Below are positions 24,596-38,276 of a stretch of DNA of 64,000 bases, piece by piece. Position numbers and translations under genes: made by a program. Under the pieces are notes generated by a model, which saw only the letters and a list, made by a program, of their open reading frames with translations, was not told the DNA's origin and ran no database searches. Source of the stretch: Sinonovacula constricta (taxonomy: Eukaryota; Mollusca; Bivalvia; Cardiida; Solecurtidae); NCBI GenBank assembly GCA_007844125.1, contig CM017556.1:85406864-85470863 (forward strand), written 5' to 3'. Numbering within the stretch: the stretch's first letter is position 1; each line of letters opens with the position of its first letter.

Positions 24596-25265
24596 GTGTT
24601 GTTCTGTTTCAAGAAGGCAAACTCCTTCCTGCGACGCAACATCAGCAGCTGTAGCAAGAAAGTAAAAGCCCAGTGCTATACTACCCTAGTCAGACCTAAT
24701 GTCGAATACGCTGCCACAATATGGGACCCATATACCAAACAAAACATTGACAAATTGGAACAGGTCCAACGCAGAGCGGCACGTTTTGTCAATGGGGACT
24801 ACTCAACATACAGCAGCGTATCGAAGATGATAAAAGACCTAAATTGGCCGTTACTGCAACAACGACGCCAAAACATGAAATTAATCATGATGTACAGGAT
24901 AGTATACAACCTGATTGCAATCCCATCTCAAGTCTACCTGACCCCAGTTATTACCATCACAACCAGAGGTCATTCCATGAGATTCATCGTGCCACACTCC
25001 CGGATCAAGACACACCAGTATTCTTTCTTCCCCTCAGCCATCCGCCTATGGAATACCTTGCCAGACACACTAGTGGTCTTACCAACGCTGGAGGCGTTTC
25101 AGGCAGGGATCCAGTTGGCGGAGTAAAGTCGAACACCGTTTTCAACCCTGTTTTAACCTGTAAAAAGATCTCTTTTAAGTGTAAAGTCCTTCGCCGCTGC
25201 GCGCATGTACAGAGTTCGACAATACTCGGCCAACCGAAATTGAAGAAGAAGAAGAAGAAGAAGAC
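24596..25265 (+). mobile_element. Non-LTR retrotransposon 3' end (5'-truncated LINE)
   Basis: An open frame at 24596..25126 encodes the C-terminal end of a LINE reverse-transcriptase protein: KANSFLRRNIS, LVRPNVEYAATIWDPYT, IDKLEQVQRRAARFV, then FFPSAIRLWNTLPD near the end. This 'EYA..WDP....KLE.VQRRAARF' segment lies downstream of the polymerase fingers/palm in CR1/Jockey/RTE-like elements. The catalytic part and the endonuclease are absent, so it cannot move by itself. A 3' UTR of about 120 bp ends in a (GAA)n tail near 25240..25262. The remaining frame has no stop, so the insertion is fairly young. Confidence 0.8.
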
Positions 25266-28045
25266 AACAGTGGAGGTTGACTTCGTTTATAAAATCACGC
25301 TCCTTCCTTTTAGTAGGTGTTGTTATGTAAGCGCTTACCATATGGTCTTGTGTTTGCTCGGTTCTAGATCCCCGTTTTTACATATCTAGTTTGTCACACA
25401 TTTATATATCACATTTTCGCCTGGAGAGTTGTCTTTGTATGTTCTCGAAGATTTTGAGTTTAGATTTAACTAATGTATTCTGGAAAATTATTTACCATTA
25501 TAAATTGCTTTGTCGTATTACATGAGACAGTATTTACCATCATACTAAATCAAACTATATCATTGCCCTAAAGACTATAGCTTTGGACTCTATATCAGCG
25601 CTGAATTTTTTTCATTTTAGTGACTAGTTCCGGGCTAGTAACCTGGACAAAAATGACTTGTCCGAAAATGTGCGTCGTTTTCAATTAACGAACACAACAC
25701 ATTTGTCATACCTCCAACTAAGAAACAACGTAAAACAAGTTGTTTCTTTTATTTTTGTCTAGAAGCGTTTATGTAATAACACGCGTCCTGATGGACTGTT
25801 TTGGACAGGTGCGTGCATTGTACATGTACAGCCTTTACATTTTGTTGATAAATGCTCCAGGCGTGAAATTGATTGTCTTCATCGCTAATTAGAAACCGCT
25901 GTTTATTTGTCACTTGTCCGACTGCCGATTTATAATTTGTCCGGGACTAATTTAACGATCAATGACCAGTAGCCTGAAACTGCATTTTGAATTGTTCGGG
26001 ACGTCGGGTTACCGTATTTTTTTTAGCCCTGTCTATATAAATACACAGTGTGGGTTTCTCAAGGACATATGGACTTTTATTCAATACATCGTTAGTTGTA
26101 ATTAACTCTTTTAGATTGTAGATATAAAGTATATTTCTGTTTCTTTAATATGTAAAGTTTTGTAATTTGAAACATGTTTGTCAAATTAAATATGTTTTGT
26201 GTTTTTGTGTCTTTCTGTGGCGCCATTTAATGTTTCTATAAAATAGTAAGTGTTCTGCACATGAAATTCTTGTGATTGCTTTATGCCAACTTCTTACCTA
26301 AGTGTTTACCTACTGAAATTTTAATTGTAGGGCTTTATTTTCAAATGACAAGTTGGTGAGGTTCCAATCTTTTCACGTTTTTCAAGGTGCTGTGATGTTT
26401 TCAACTATCAGGAGTGTCAATAAACCGACCAACTGAACACTTCCTCAACAACTGTAAGACATTCCTGTTTCTGAAAGGTATTTCAATAGTGTCAAATTTG
26501 ATACAGTGCCTGTGAGGGCACAAATACAATCCAGCTTCTCTGTACTAATTCAACAATGTAATAGTAATAACCCGGATACTGGCATCTTCTAATTAGTTAA
26601 ACGAGCATAAAGGTTATGTGTAATGTTGGATGCAATGTATTTAATTTAATAGAAAAGCAATACGGTATCTACCTACATGTACCAATTTTAATCTCACCAC
26701 TAGCAAATATAATTATGAAAAGGAAACAAACTCTGTTTTAAACAAAAATTACATTGACCTTGACCTGAATGATCTCTTAAAGCAACCTCACACTTTCTCT
26801 TACCAAAACGGCACGTAACTTCCAAAATGAAATAACGTTGAACAAAGTTATCTAACGGAAACCACATTTGTCGGCGTCGGCGAAAACCGGGGTTTTAAGA
26901 GAACCTGGTCACAGATAAGGTAATATGTCTTTTGAAGGGAGGGCAATGCAATGTTTACGAAAAATCTGAACAGAGGTAATCACAATATTCATTTTTGTTT
27001 TCATAGCATAACATAACATATACACGCTGTGCCTAAATCACACACATTTACAATTACCAGAGCAAAAGTAACTTCAGTCCAAAGATTTACACGTTATTGC
27101 TCGATTCGAAGTTATTGTGACCTGGACAAATCCAAACTACATGTACATTAAAGTCACATTTCTCATGAAATTTCGACCATACAAACACAAAGCTTCGTCA
27201 AAAGTGTAATAGATACCAAAATAGGTTTTAAAATATGTGCAGTATACATAAGTATGTTGATACATGTATTTCTAAGAGGAATAAGAGAATATGGAGGGAG
27301 TTTTTTTGTCTTTATTAAACCTTTGAAAAGGACTGAATACAAATTTTACACATACATGTATAAAAAAGAAGTTGAAAATAAACTCTATGTGATTGTTCTT
27401 GAAAAACTATCTGTACAATTAATTTCAGTGGCAATTCTTGGTGAAAGGAAAATATGTGATTTTTAATGAATAATCTTAATTTGCGTTGCTTTCACTCTGT
27501 GAGAAGTAATTTCTACTAGTTTCAAACTAAAAGAAAGGACAATCAAAACCGTGTTGGAGTATTCGACAAAAAATAAATAAATGTCAACTGTATAAAAACA
27601 TAAAGTAACATAATCAATTAAAATGATATACAAAATAATAGCTAATTTTAAAACACATTATGTAAGTATAATCAATTTTTCATTCAGGTACATATAGAAG
27701 ACAGAATGTAAATATAATCAATCGTCCAGAACAATATGAAAAGTCTTATAAATTGTACAAGACAATGTACAATAGTAAATAGTATAGTAAAATGTACAAA
27801 CAGAATGAATATAATAAATAATTGTTTTAAACATTATGCCTATGTTTAATCAATTATACTAAAATGTAATTTGCTTAATATCTGTTATTTAGTTGATCTT
27901 TGGACTCCAGTAATAATCATTGATTTTTGTTTGATATTTCAGGCTATTTATTGATCTATTCCTTATTGGCTATTCAGTTGTTTCTTTAACATTTTAATAT
28001 TAGGTTTGGCTGTTTCTGTCATTTTTAAAAATTGTGATAATAAAC

Positions 28046-28046
<1 letters not shown>

Positions 28047-28083
<37 letters not shown>

Positions 28084-28109
28084 ATCATCATCATTATCAT
28101 CATCATCAA

Positions 28110-28164
<55 letters not shown>

Positions 28165-28253
28165 GTTATTGTTATTTTATTATTATTATTATGATTATTA
28201 TTTTTATTATTATTATTATTATTATTATAATTATTATTATTATTATTATTATA
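28047..28253. repeat. (ATT)n/(ATC)n trinucleotide arrays
   Basis: Three blocks: ATT repeats, a long CAT/ATC run (about 28083..28163), then ATT again. Poly-Ile and poly-Met frames on both strands are artefacts. Confidence 0.95.
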
Positions 28254-30755
28254 ACTTTTGAAATAGTTCTTTCTTAAAATTATATCTTAGTTTGTTAACT
28301 TAAGAGGTATGGAAGGACATCGCGAATTGATAACAGTTTCTCATTCCAACAAACATTTCAAAATCTCAAGAATATAAATTATCATCACAGGTTTTCATGT
28401 TAAATTTCATTTTAGGTAGAAAATCATTGCTTTCAAAAAATACTTTAATTTATCCTGCTGTGGAACAATTTCAATCTTTTATCGTTTTGACATTTGTAAG
28501 GCAATTGTAATAACTTTAAAGTATGATCTCTTTCCCCTTTTATCTCAGCAGATCAGTAATGAAATGAGGTTGGTTAATATTATTATGAAGTATGTTGTCA
28601 TACATATATATGGATCCTTTTGTTCTAAGCAATATTGATTATAAGTGTGATAATAACGGGATTATCTAACATTCTGCCTATTTATTGATTGTTCCTTTCA
28701 TTGTTAAATATGCTCTGACTGCTGAAATTATACTTGCATATTCCAGGAAGTTTGTGAAACTTGTTATGGCACATTGGTGTTGTTGTGTTATTGGTTTGAT
28801 TCCAGCTTAATTTACTAGGAATATTAAATAACGATAACGATATATAAGTGTAACTAAATAATTGATTTATTAATTAATAAACAATTCGAAAAAATCTTTT
28901 AAGCATACGAATTCAATAAATTTCAGGAAAGTTCTTCAATTAAGCCACCATTAATAAACACACAATAACAAATATTTATATATATATAAATTCACCTGAA
29001 ATTAGCAACTGTAAATTTAAGTAATCTACTTTGCTTCAAATTTCGACCCTAACTCTAAGCATAATATTTACTCTAATACCAGATAAAATATATGAAATAA
29101 TATGTTAACTGTGTATTTCATACTTTTAAATATTTATAAGCTAAATTTACCTATGACTTATCCCTTGAATTAAATAAATATTTTATCCCAAAAAAAAATA
29201 AATAAATAAATAAACAAAATACGATCGAAAAAGCCAAACACTAACGTCTACAAAGAACTGGAGTCCTCGACTGAGGAAAATCCCAGCTACTTACACTGAT
29301 CCTATTTCACCAGAAAATCTTGTCCATGCACCAGAAAATCGTGTGCAGAATAGAATGCACAAGAAATTCGTGTGCAAAGAAAAAATAGTACGCTATTGGA
29401 TATATTCTTAAACAATGAATTAAACAATACTAGTAAAAAATACAAATATTAAAACACATTTTCTACCAGATAATCATAACTTTGGGTTCCTAGATCTACA
29501 CATCTCCTATAGACAATGCCATTTTCAAATCAATGGAGGCACAACTGTATTGTCGCGAGGCCGTCCGACATTCAGTGGCTGGCACGACAGCCACAGTACA
29601 GCTACTGGCTGTGCAGGACTGTAAAATGCTTATGCTACAAATAGTTGGCAGTAGAATATTATAATAAAAGCAGAAGTAAGAATCCTGAAGTTTTTGTCTC
29701 AATTAAAATATTTCTAATTATATTGATGTCACATGGATATTGTATTTGCAAAAAAATATTTCATGTATTTTAAATGACACGCTCAATCGCATGTTTTAGG
29801 AAAACACGTGATTGTTATAAAATACCTAATTGGAAACGTTTAATACATTCACATGTCTACTTAATTAGTTCATTTAAATACTGTAGCGTGATGGTATACA
29901 TTGACTGTATTTGGCTAGATTGGAGCAAATTAAAATAATAAAAAAACAACGTTCCCATGCTCTAATCATATGCAGTTAAAACAGAAAAAAATGACCAGAC
30001 TCGACCCTTAAATACCTGTTACAATTATTGTGTAGTTCGACAATTGTAACTTAAACTGTTGGCCATGTGATATTCTTCTGGGCTGGCAGGACTGAAACAG
30101 CCGCGTAATGGTGGACACGGGAGATAACTCTCGATAGGCTGATTTCTGTCATCGTCTATAGCAGGGAGATTTAAACAGACAGCAGAGGTAAACTTACTGT
30201 ATACAGAAAAATGGCTACCCTGTCAAATATCTCGTCTGCTCGGGCAATAAATAAGGAATATTCTTTATAAAAAATGTTTTTACAAAACAATTAGTGATTT
30301 CTAGGATAAAACAAAGTGGCTACAAAACTTATTACATTTAGGATAACTTGCCAAGGAATGTTGATGATGTAAACCAAGAATTTCGCAGAAACTAATGATA
30401 TCCGAAGTTAGAAGAGATGCAGTTTGTCAATAAAAGCTAGCCAAATCACATTGTAACATTGGTTGTTATATCTAGTCCACAAGGGCAACAGTATATTCTA
30501 GTGCTTATGCTAATAATCAGCTGTTAAACTTGATATCTATTTCCAAAGGCGAGTAAAAATTAACATTTATGGAAGAGGACAATATAGAGTCTAAGTACAC
30601 TTAATCCCGGGACCTTACAATGTTTACATTTTTCTGATTTTTGGTTCAAGTGTCTCTAATGTGACTATATGTGAAATAATCATAATACGATTTAAACAAT
30701 AATCGATGCTAATATACGTACGAGATGCCGTAAATACAACAAAATGATTTGACAG

Positions 30756-30980
30756 ATGCAGAGGGATTTGGGATTTGCCGGCATTTTTGCCGATACTGTG
30801 CAGCAACATTTCCATCATTATTGCACAGGGGCACTTATGAGGTGCCCAGAGACTGACCCCGGTCGGTCCGTTATACTGACACCGACGAGTCAGGCGTAAT
30901 GCTGTCCCCTTAGCCCCGAGCGTTAGGAGGAAAGCAATAACTACCAACTGTAAAGTCTTTGGTTTGACCCGGCCGGGGTC
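30756..30980 (-). repeat. SINE family A, head missing
   Basis: The - strand shows the full body (AAAGACTTTACAGTTGG, GCCTGACTCGTCGGTGTCAG, ATAAGTGCCCCTGTGC) but the match stops at the GGCCGGGTC that follows the B box. Instead, + strand TGTGGCCGAGTCTGGTAAG, which looks like a different tRNA head, abuts it. Confidence 0.7.
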
Positions 30981-31654
30981 AGACGTGTGGCCGAGTCTGG
31001 TAAGTGGCAGACGTTCCTACGTGTCAGTGATGAGAGTGCGCTGAACGCAACAATGATAGACATTAAAACGATATCTATCTAATGGTGAGGAGAAAATAGA
31101 AGAATACATAAAACTGTGGCGTCGTATTTCTTTCCTCCTTTGGTAAAATCGGTTTACAGTGTTAATTAATGGCATAACTGTTTTCTGTGTATATTTCACT
31201 ACCTTAGAACCGTAACTATATTATAAAAGTAACAGTACTAACATTAGGAATGGGCATATATTTTATTTTCATTTTACATACTGGCAACAGTTGTGAAACT
31301 GGTAGCATTTTTGTTCTGCCAAAGAAATGCAGAAGTCGACTTCAAACACCAATCCACACACATGAACAAACTCAAAGCTTAAAGCTACCCGAGAACTAGA
31401 GCTCACAATTGTCACTTTTTAAATGCTTCACAGCAGTAACAGAATATCTAAACTCAACAAAGGTACATGTAACAACTAGGATTCGATTGTACAATACACC
31501 ACAATATGTTTTAACAAGCACATAAAGCGTTAACTTTAAAATCTTACTTGCGACAACCAGGTGGAATATCGTGAAATGTGCATTTGCCACATCAAATAAA
31601 CAGAAAATTCGTACTATGGCATCTACGCAGGTTAACAGCATACGATGCTTTTAC

Positions 31655-33034
31655 CATACGCAAGAGGTCGTTTCTGAGTAGTCGGCCACAGGATGTCAGC
31701 TGCCTCGTTTGCGTTGATCTTCAACAAGAAATTCTTGTCATGCAGATATGTCTGCACCTCTGGCTCCAGCTTCGTCAGGGCGATTGTGATCGCCTGATGA
31801 GCCATATCAAAGAAAGAAGATTACAAATAAGGCAGGGACCTGGGCACAACAATTCCGTATTTGTTCAAACCATGTATATGCCAGTATACGGTTCAAACAG
31901 AACCAGCTAATGGCGAGGTCTGGTATACTATTATATGTTTAACCTTGACATCTTAGACGTTAGACCATATTTTTAATTAGGTAATGCAGATATATTACGG
32001 AACTTCGTGTTAACCGAAGTGTTGTAACAAGGAAAACAATACAGTTATTTTATGTTTGAACAAAGATCGATTAAATGCAAAAAATAAGCATGTCAAAAAG
32101 CTTGAAATTTTTGAAATTCAAATAAAAATATGTCATTTTCAAGATTTGAACGCACATCGTCATTGCAAAAAGTAAAGTGTAAAAGCGCATGCACTATCAT
32201 CACCATGAACTTTATAAAACTGTTTTGTTTAAAAAGAACAAATTAAAATGAATTGGAGCACAACCTTTCTCCCCTTTCTACTGGACCGCTCTATGCTTTA
32301 AATATATATGTGTGTGGTCGTTAAATATATAGTCCATAAATAATGACGATTTATAACAGTGCTGCTTAAAGCAAGGCATAATATTTTAACGGCAACAATG
32401 TGGGCCATATTTATTGTAAAAAACAAAGCATTTTATGAATTTATATGCTGGCCTCACACGTGTGGTCACAAATATATTTTCATTTCTTTCTGACATGTAC
32501 ACAATAAAGCATAAATCATTCAGAACACCAGAAGTCAATTTACCTTCGCCCACGGGATCAAAATAAGGATCAGGAGGTGGTACACTGGCTATGTTGTGGT
32601 GACGAATGCCGAGATCATTACAGACACGAATCCCACAGGCCTCAGAGGTCACAAGGAAGATGAAGTGTGGGCAAGGGTTCGTCAAACATCACCAGACACT
32701 GGTGGATGTCTTGTGGGTAGATGTTGACTCTATACGATACTCTATACTAGAACCTGTGTGCATAGGAAAGTTAAACGCATTGTTATTGAAAAAACACGAT
32801 TATGTAGCAAATACAGAGATTTTGACATGGGTCATAATAACCATATCTTAGAAAAATCAAGCCAACATTTATTAATATTTACAGAAATCAGAAGTAAAAT
32901 TTGACATTGGTCCCGACTGAAACATACCTTTTTACACAAAAGCTGATTCCTGACCTGGACAGCAGCACTGGTTCTATGGGAACTTCACGAATTGTTCCCA
33001 CGGTGATTGTGATGGCAGTGATGACAACTTCCAT
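31655..33034 (-). pseudogene. Unrecognised gene, three candidate exons, one frameshifted
   Basis: Exons read 33034..32955 (starts MEVVITAITITV, donor CCAG|GTCAGG, phase 2), 32729..32544 (after CGTATAG) and 31793..31655 (after CATCAG, donor TATG|GTAAAA, phase 1). Exon 2 begins in phase as VNIYPQDIHQCLVMFDEP but then meets a stop. One frame over it continues PHFIFLVTSEACGIRV and VPPPDPYFDP, which looks like genuine protein, so a one-base indel is likely. Exon 3 encodes LTKLEPEVQTYLHDKNFLLK and EAADILWPTTQKR. I do not recognise the family. It could be a live gene with a sequence error, or a decaying one. The exon 2 to exon 3 junction is not phase-consistent with the better donor. Confidence 0.35.
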
Positions 33035-33039
33035 GTGTA

Positions 33040-34970
33040 CCGCGGACAGTCATCTAAAGTTAACTGAGCCTGTTGTAACATTATCAAAACGTATACACAC
33101 TGAAACAGTTTGATATCTTATTCGCAATGACAGAAAGAATCGCGAGTTTAGCATTGCATGGACGTTTTTAAAAAAATGTTTCTCTTTTTATACGTATGAA
33201 TATAGACTTTTATAGCTGTTTTATATTACAGATGTGTTTTATAGAGGTTTGTATTGGTATCTTTTTTTAAAATTTGTGAATTATATTTAGCACTTTTTCT
33301 ATTTTAACAAAATCATTTAAGAGCAAATACCTTACAGTTTTATTCTATTTGATGCCTTTTTTAACATTTTCTATTAGGTAATCAGAACATGAAAAAACTT
33401 TTCTTCTACAAGATATCTGTTGTCGAACATAAACGTATGAACAAATGTCAGCCTGTTGGCATGTCGGCGTCTTTTGTTATAATAGTAAAAAGTCCGGTAT
33501 TGGTTATATGCTCTCTTTGTTTAAAAAACAACAACATTGTTTTCACACTTTCTTCATAAAAAGCCCATTGGTCTTAATTTTACTTTGGTTTTATTCACTA
33601 CTTGTAGCCCTATTGTATTGGATGTAAATTAGGGATATCTAGATTTACATTGTTGCCTTCCTGCCAGAAATCAACCAGATGTCTTTCAATAGTCACAAAA
33701 GATTTTGCGACAATAAACCAAATACAACCAGGAACACTCTCTTGGTCTTCTATTTTATGTTAGACCTGTTTGTTTACATTGTTTTAGTTAGTTGTTGTTC
33801 TTTTAATTTTCAATGATTATCTAACTACTCTTTGTCATTTTTGATTTTGATGCAAACTTAAAATTATTTTTTAATTCATAACTAACTCAAATTTGTTTGA
33901 AATCTTAATTACGAGAAACGCTTTATATGGCGACGCGCTGGAGCGCGACGCTTAGATAAGGAATGCTCACGGAAATTGGCACATGGGGAAAGTTTGTTTT
34001 GCGGACTTTTATAGGTTACACGACACTAAATGACTTTTTTAACAGTGAACCGTTTTTTTAGGGAACCACAAAACTACATATGCTGAGAAAGAGCAATCAA
34101 AAGTGATTTGTGCATAGTGAACCCGCACATTTTCTGTGAAATTATCAGATCCGGGCTAAATGGATCAGTCCATTATTGAGCATAGGATTGCATTTACTTT
34201 AATTTTTATAACTTCACAATGTTTTAGCTTTATTTTGCACCAAATTGCACGATATTATTTTCATTATAGCAAATCCGTCAAAAACAATAGAATCAATCTT
34301 AAAATACCATCATCATCATCAACAACAACAACAACTAACTTTCAGGGTTACTACTTCCGGTGCACATTTACGCTTACCGTAGTCTGGATTACCTGCCCCT
34401 TAATACTATCTTTTACTTGCAAAGTACGGCTGGGAACCAGACAACGCTTACCGCCCCTTCAAACCCTGAAAAAATACGGCTCCTTATTCGGTAAACGGCG
34501 TTCTTTTTTTGGCCGATTTATTTATTTATTTACTTATTGTACATGTCTGTAACTTTTATGCAAAAATTGTAAAAACTGAAGACTTTGGTTTATTTCTTTT
34601 TTATATTACAAATTCTAAACCTTTAACTAAATGTACATGGAGACTCTCTACGCCCTTACTTACGAAAGTAGATACAAATGCTCCTCGGTACGTCCTTGGA
34701 TGTTCGGACTGCATGTTAACGAAGTAAGATTACCTATTAGCAACGAAACAGTCCATAGACAGAAAACGTTTGTTCTGAGCGGTCTCTTGGGTATGCATGG
34801 TAATATCTGACTTAAAAAGCAATGTTTGTGCAACATTTAAAGATACATTAACGATTTTTGTAAGGTCCCCTCAAATCTAAAGAAAAGAATTTCCAGTGCT
34901 GTCAGCGTGCTGGAATGATTTTAATGCATCGCTGATGTGTTTGTTTTCAACTGATCATGTTTTAGGACTC
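33040..34970. other. No gene seen
   Basis: AT-rich DNA upstream of the candidate - strand gene. A GC-richer patch at 34340..34510 (twice CGCTTACCG) has no supported reading frame. Confidence 0.4.
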
Positions 34971-35345
34971 TGGAGCGGAGGGTTTCAAACTTAATCCCCA
35001 GCCCCGTCACGACAAGTTTTCAACGGGATCTTATTAAAGATTTGGATGTTTAATTCACTTGAGAAACGTTCAACACACCAAGAAAGCATTTATGATACGC
35101 TTGAATTGTTCTTGGTCAAGAGGTTAAGGTTATAGACTCGGGATCAGATAGTTCCGAATTAAAACCATAGGCCCGTTATTACAAGTTTAATCTTGTTTAA
35201 GATTTGGATGATCATTAAAAACGTTTGAAACACACAAAGAATGCATTTATAAAAACAGTTGAATTGTTCTTGGTCAAAAGGTTAAGTTTATGGACTCGGG
35301 ATCGGAGGGTTCTGGGTTCAAATCCTAGACCTGACATGAGATTTA
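34970..35345 (+). repeat. Tandem units with a tRNA-like segment
   Basis: Two to three diverged units of roughly 165 bp share AGATTTGGATG, TTGAATTGTTCTTGGTCAA, GGTTAAG and GACTCGGGATCGGAGGGTT. The last keeps a B box-like TGGGTTCAAATCC. The shared strand resembles the family D head seen at 17000, so this is probably a tandemly duplicated SINE. Confidence 0.55.
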
Positions 35346-36090
35346 TTTCTTATCAAGACTTTTATCACAAGAACATCTTGCAAAAACTGAATATGTTCGG
35401 TCTAAATATTACGTTCTTACATCCAGATTTACTAGAAAGTAATATCCATCTTGGACAATAGTTTTTTGTAGTGTTTCTTCCCACTATTGAATGACAAACT
35501 ACCTCTCACTTGACAAAAACTTTTGTTAAGTTGTATTCTTAATGTCAGCTTAGTGTGTAATTATTGTAAACCAGAGTATTACATACCAAGGTAATTACAT
35601 TGCTCCATCGGGATTCAGGACATACATTTTTGTTTTACGTTTTCTCTCATTTTACTTTAGATATGAGAAGTGGGTTAAGTTTAGGAAATATTAAACATTT
35701 TTCTTTGTATACATAATACTATGTCCCAGAAAAATACTATCTGAACAATAATTATTTGTGTAATGTTAGGCTGCTGCACATGTTCAATTTCTGCTTGTAC
35801 ACTTAAGTTTCATTGTTATTTATAATAATTTTGTCAACTTTTTTCATTAAATAAAACCTCTTGGAAAAATCTATTAAATGGTGTCGGGTTTTGCTTTTAT
35901 TTTGTTTAAACCATTCTATGGTCTCAGGAATAGGCCTATACGTTTTACAGATTTTATAGTATACAGAAATGTCTTTGTTAATTTCCTCCATACTGCTTTC
36001 ACCTGTTTACCTGTTCCAGTTTATGCGTCGCCTTTGATGCTTCGCATCAACGACTTTTCTTGTTTTGAACAATTCATCCTTTTGAAACAT

Positions 36091-36121
36091 TGTTGTTGTT
36101 GTTGTTGTTGTTGGTGGTGGT
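36091..36121. repeat. (TTG)n microsatellite
   Basis: About ten TTG/TGG units in otherwise unique AT-rich DNA. Confidence 0.8.
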
Positions 36122-36885
36122 GTTTTAAACTCAATACTCCTGTGAAAACGAAATCTTGACTTTATGCGTGCGCAGTTTAACTCGTGACAATTGCAATGTG
36201 AATTTGAACTTCGAAATGACTTTTTCAAGCAAGGTTCACGTACTGTTTGTCTGGGTTGTATGACACGCCACTTGCCTTTCAACTAACTTGCATTTTACTG
36301 GCGATTTTAATTATATATTGCCGTAAATGCACACGTTTATGGTTTGTGAATTGCAAGAAATTAACTGACAGATAAACTTTTCAAGTAAAACATGTTGATT
36401 AGAATTACTTGCAACTCATTTTTTTGAACGGGGATTGCATAGTCAAGAAACTAGGTATAGCCCAAAACCTTAACTATTTTTCATGGGTACCAAAATGTTC
36501 GTAAAGGTATGTCCAACCGGACACGGCATTGCTAAAAATAAACTAATTTGGGCTGTATGAAACTTTGGCAACAGTAACGAAATTTCGATATTGTTATATT
36601 TGAATCAAAGCGCCGCAGGCACTGAAGTGTTCAGTGCTTGGTCGAAGCGAAGTGGGTTTCCTTTTCGAGGAAAAATGGGGTAATACTTCCGTTGGTTTTA
36701 CGCTTATAACCCCTAAAGACATAGATGGACAATGGCCGCGCTACTGACGTTCATGTTATTTGGACGAACTATAATTCTTGGAAAAGTCTTGATAAACGGT
36801 CAACAAAGAAACCGGAATATCAAATGTCAAGATTTATTAATGTTCTGACAAAAACGTTTTTGAACGTGTTACTATATAGTACATC

Positions 36886-36994
<109 letters not shown>

Positions 36995-37059
36995 AAGGTA
37001 GTTCTATGTATTTCCATTATATGGCGTGAAATGAAATGCAGAGGAACACAAGAAGGGGT

Positions 37060-38270
37060 AAACTAGGGGTGCGTTTTATGCTTATGCGACCTTTGTGCTC
37101 TAAAAGTGAACTTGATGACCTTGACCTATGTACACTTACCCCCTTACATTGACCTATTTACTATCCATCCCCTATTATACCTTGACCCGCTTAACACTTA
37201 TATGCTCTAAGCACAAAACATACTAGAGCATTATTATTCCCGGTACACTACGTATGTATAATATGGTGAATTAATCTAAATAAATATTAATTAAATAAAT
37301 CATTTCATCAAGAAAGTAAATTTGAAACTAGCTGCCTAACGTATGCTTAAAGCCCTTGAACAAATGAAAAATCATAAATATTCTCTTATAACATTGTTAT
37401 ATCGTAAGTTTTAGATATGTACATGACTTTGTATTTTGTTTATATGCACTGTATTTAAACCTTAACCACTACATATCTTTCTTAACTGTTTTATAAGTTG
37501 ACAATTGTATTCAAGTGTTACTTCAGTAATACACTTAATACATTGTTGAACCACCGTTCCACTGATATTCATGTATGTTAAATACAATACAACATTTTAG
37601 TGCGTAAAACATATACATGTCTATAGCGAAACAAAACCATATAATATAACAATCCTTAGCACAAATGACATGGATCGTTTTCAGAGGAGTAGGCTACTGG
37701 TAAATAACATCAATGTAATATATATAACAATAATATCGTTAAAAAGTTGTTCTTAAAAAGTAAGCATGATATATGTATTTGCTTAAATTATTTATAATAT
37801 TAACAGATGTATTTGACATTAAATTCATAGCTTTGTGCAGTGTGGGCCATGTAAAATAATATGGTCTGATGTACTTTTTTTCTTATATTTGAGTATTTTG
37901 GACAGATTAAGATAAAATGGTATTCATTTTCTATTTGATTCAGTTGACAGTTTTGGCAATTTCTCTTATTTCTTGGCAAGTTTTTTTGTCGTCCTGTTTC
38001 TATGGCTAAATTATGTGAAGATGTTCTTAGTTTTGTTACTGCTATCCTTTACTTGGGTTCTGTAATTATGTTAAGATATCTTTCAAAATTAAATTATTTT
38101 TTAGATAGGCAATAAGTATTAAGTCGAGGAGAATTATTGATTTGTGCATAACATTGTTGTTGATAAATATCAAGAAAACGCTGTTTAATAATTCTTATGT
38201 ATTATTGGGCCTCTGTGCCTATAAACGAATAAAGTTCTATCTCTGTCAATGCAATGTTCGGTCATGGATG
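37060..38270. other. No gene seen
   Basis: AT-rich spacer between the CT microsatellite and the 46-bp minisatellite. No reading frame or recognisable repeat. Confidence 0.4.
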
Positions 38271-38276
38271 GTCATG

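Larger units (their letters stand above)
25270..31640. other. Gene-poor, AT-rich stretch
   Basis: Holds ATT/ATC arrays near 28050 and a - strand SINE A at 30756. A GC-richer patch at 29510..29640 has a Cys-rich - strand frame after TTTTACAG that cannot be joined in phase to any exon seen. No other feature was supported. Confidence 0.4.

Noticed and set aside
28006..28194. Poly-Ile and poly-Met proteins
   Set aside because: Translations of ATT and ATC trinucleotide arrays.
29496..29640. Cys-rich - strand exon after TTTTACAG
   Set aside because: It opens in phase 0, but the nearest candidate exon (31655) ends in phase 1, and no motif is recognisable.
32950..33062. + strand frame with HWFYGNFTNCSHGDCDG
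   Set aside because: Looks protein-like, but no supporting partner exon on the + strand was found; the - strand frame over the same bases has a start, donor and phase-matched next exon.
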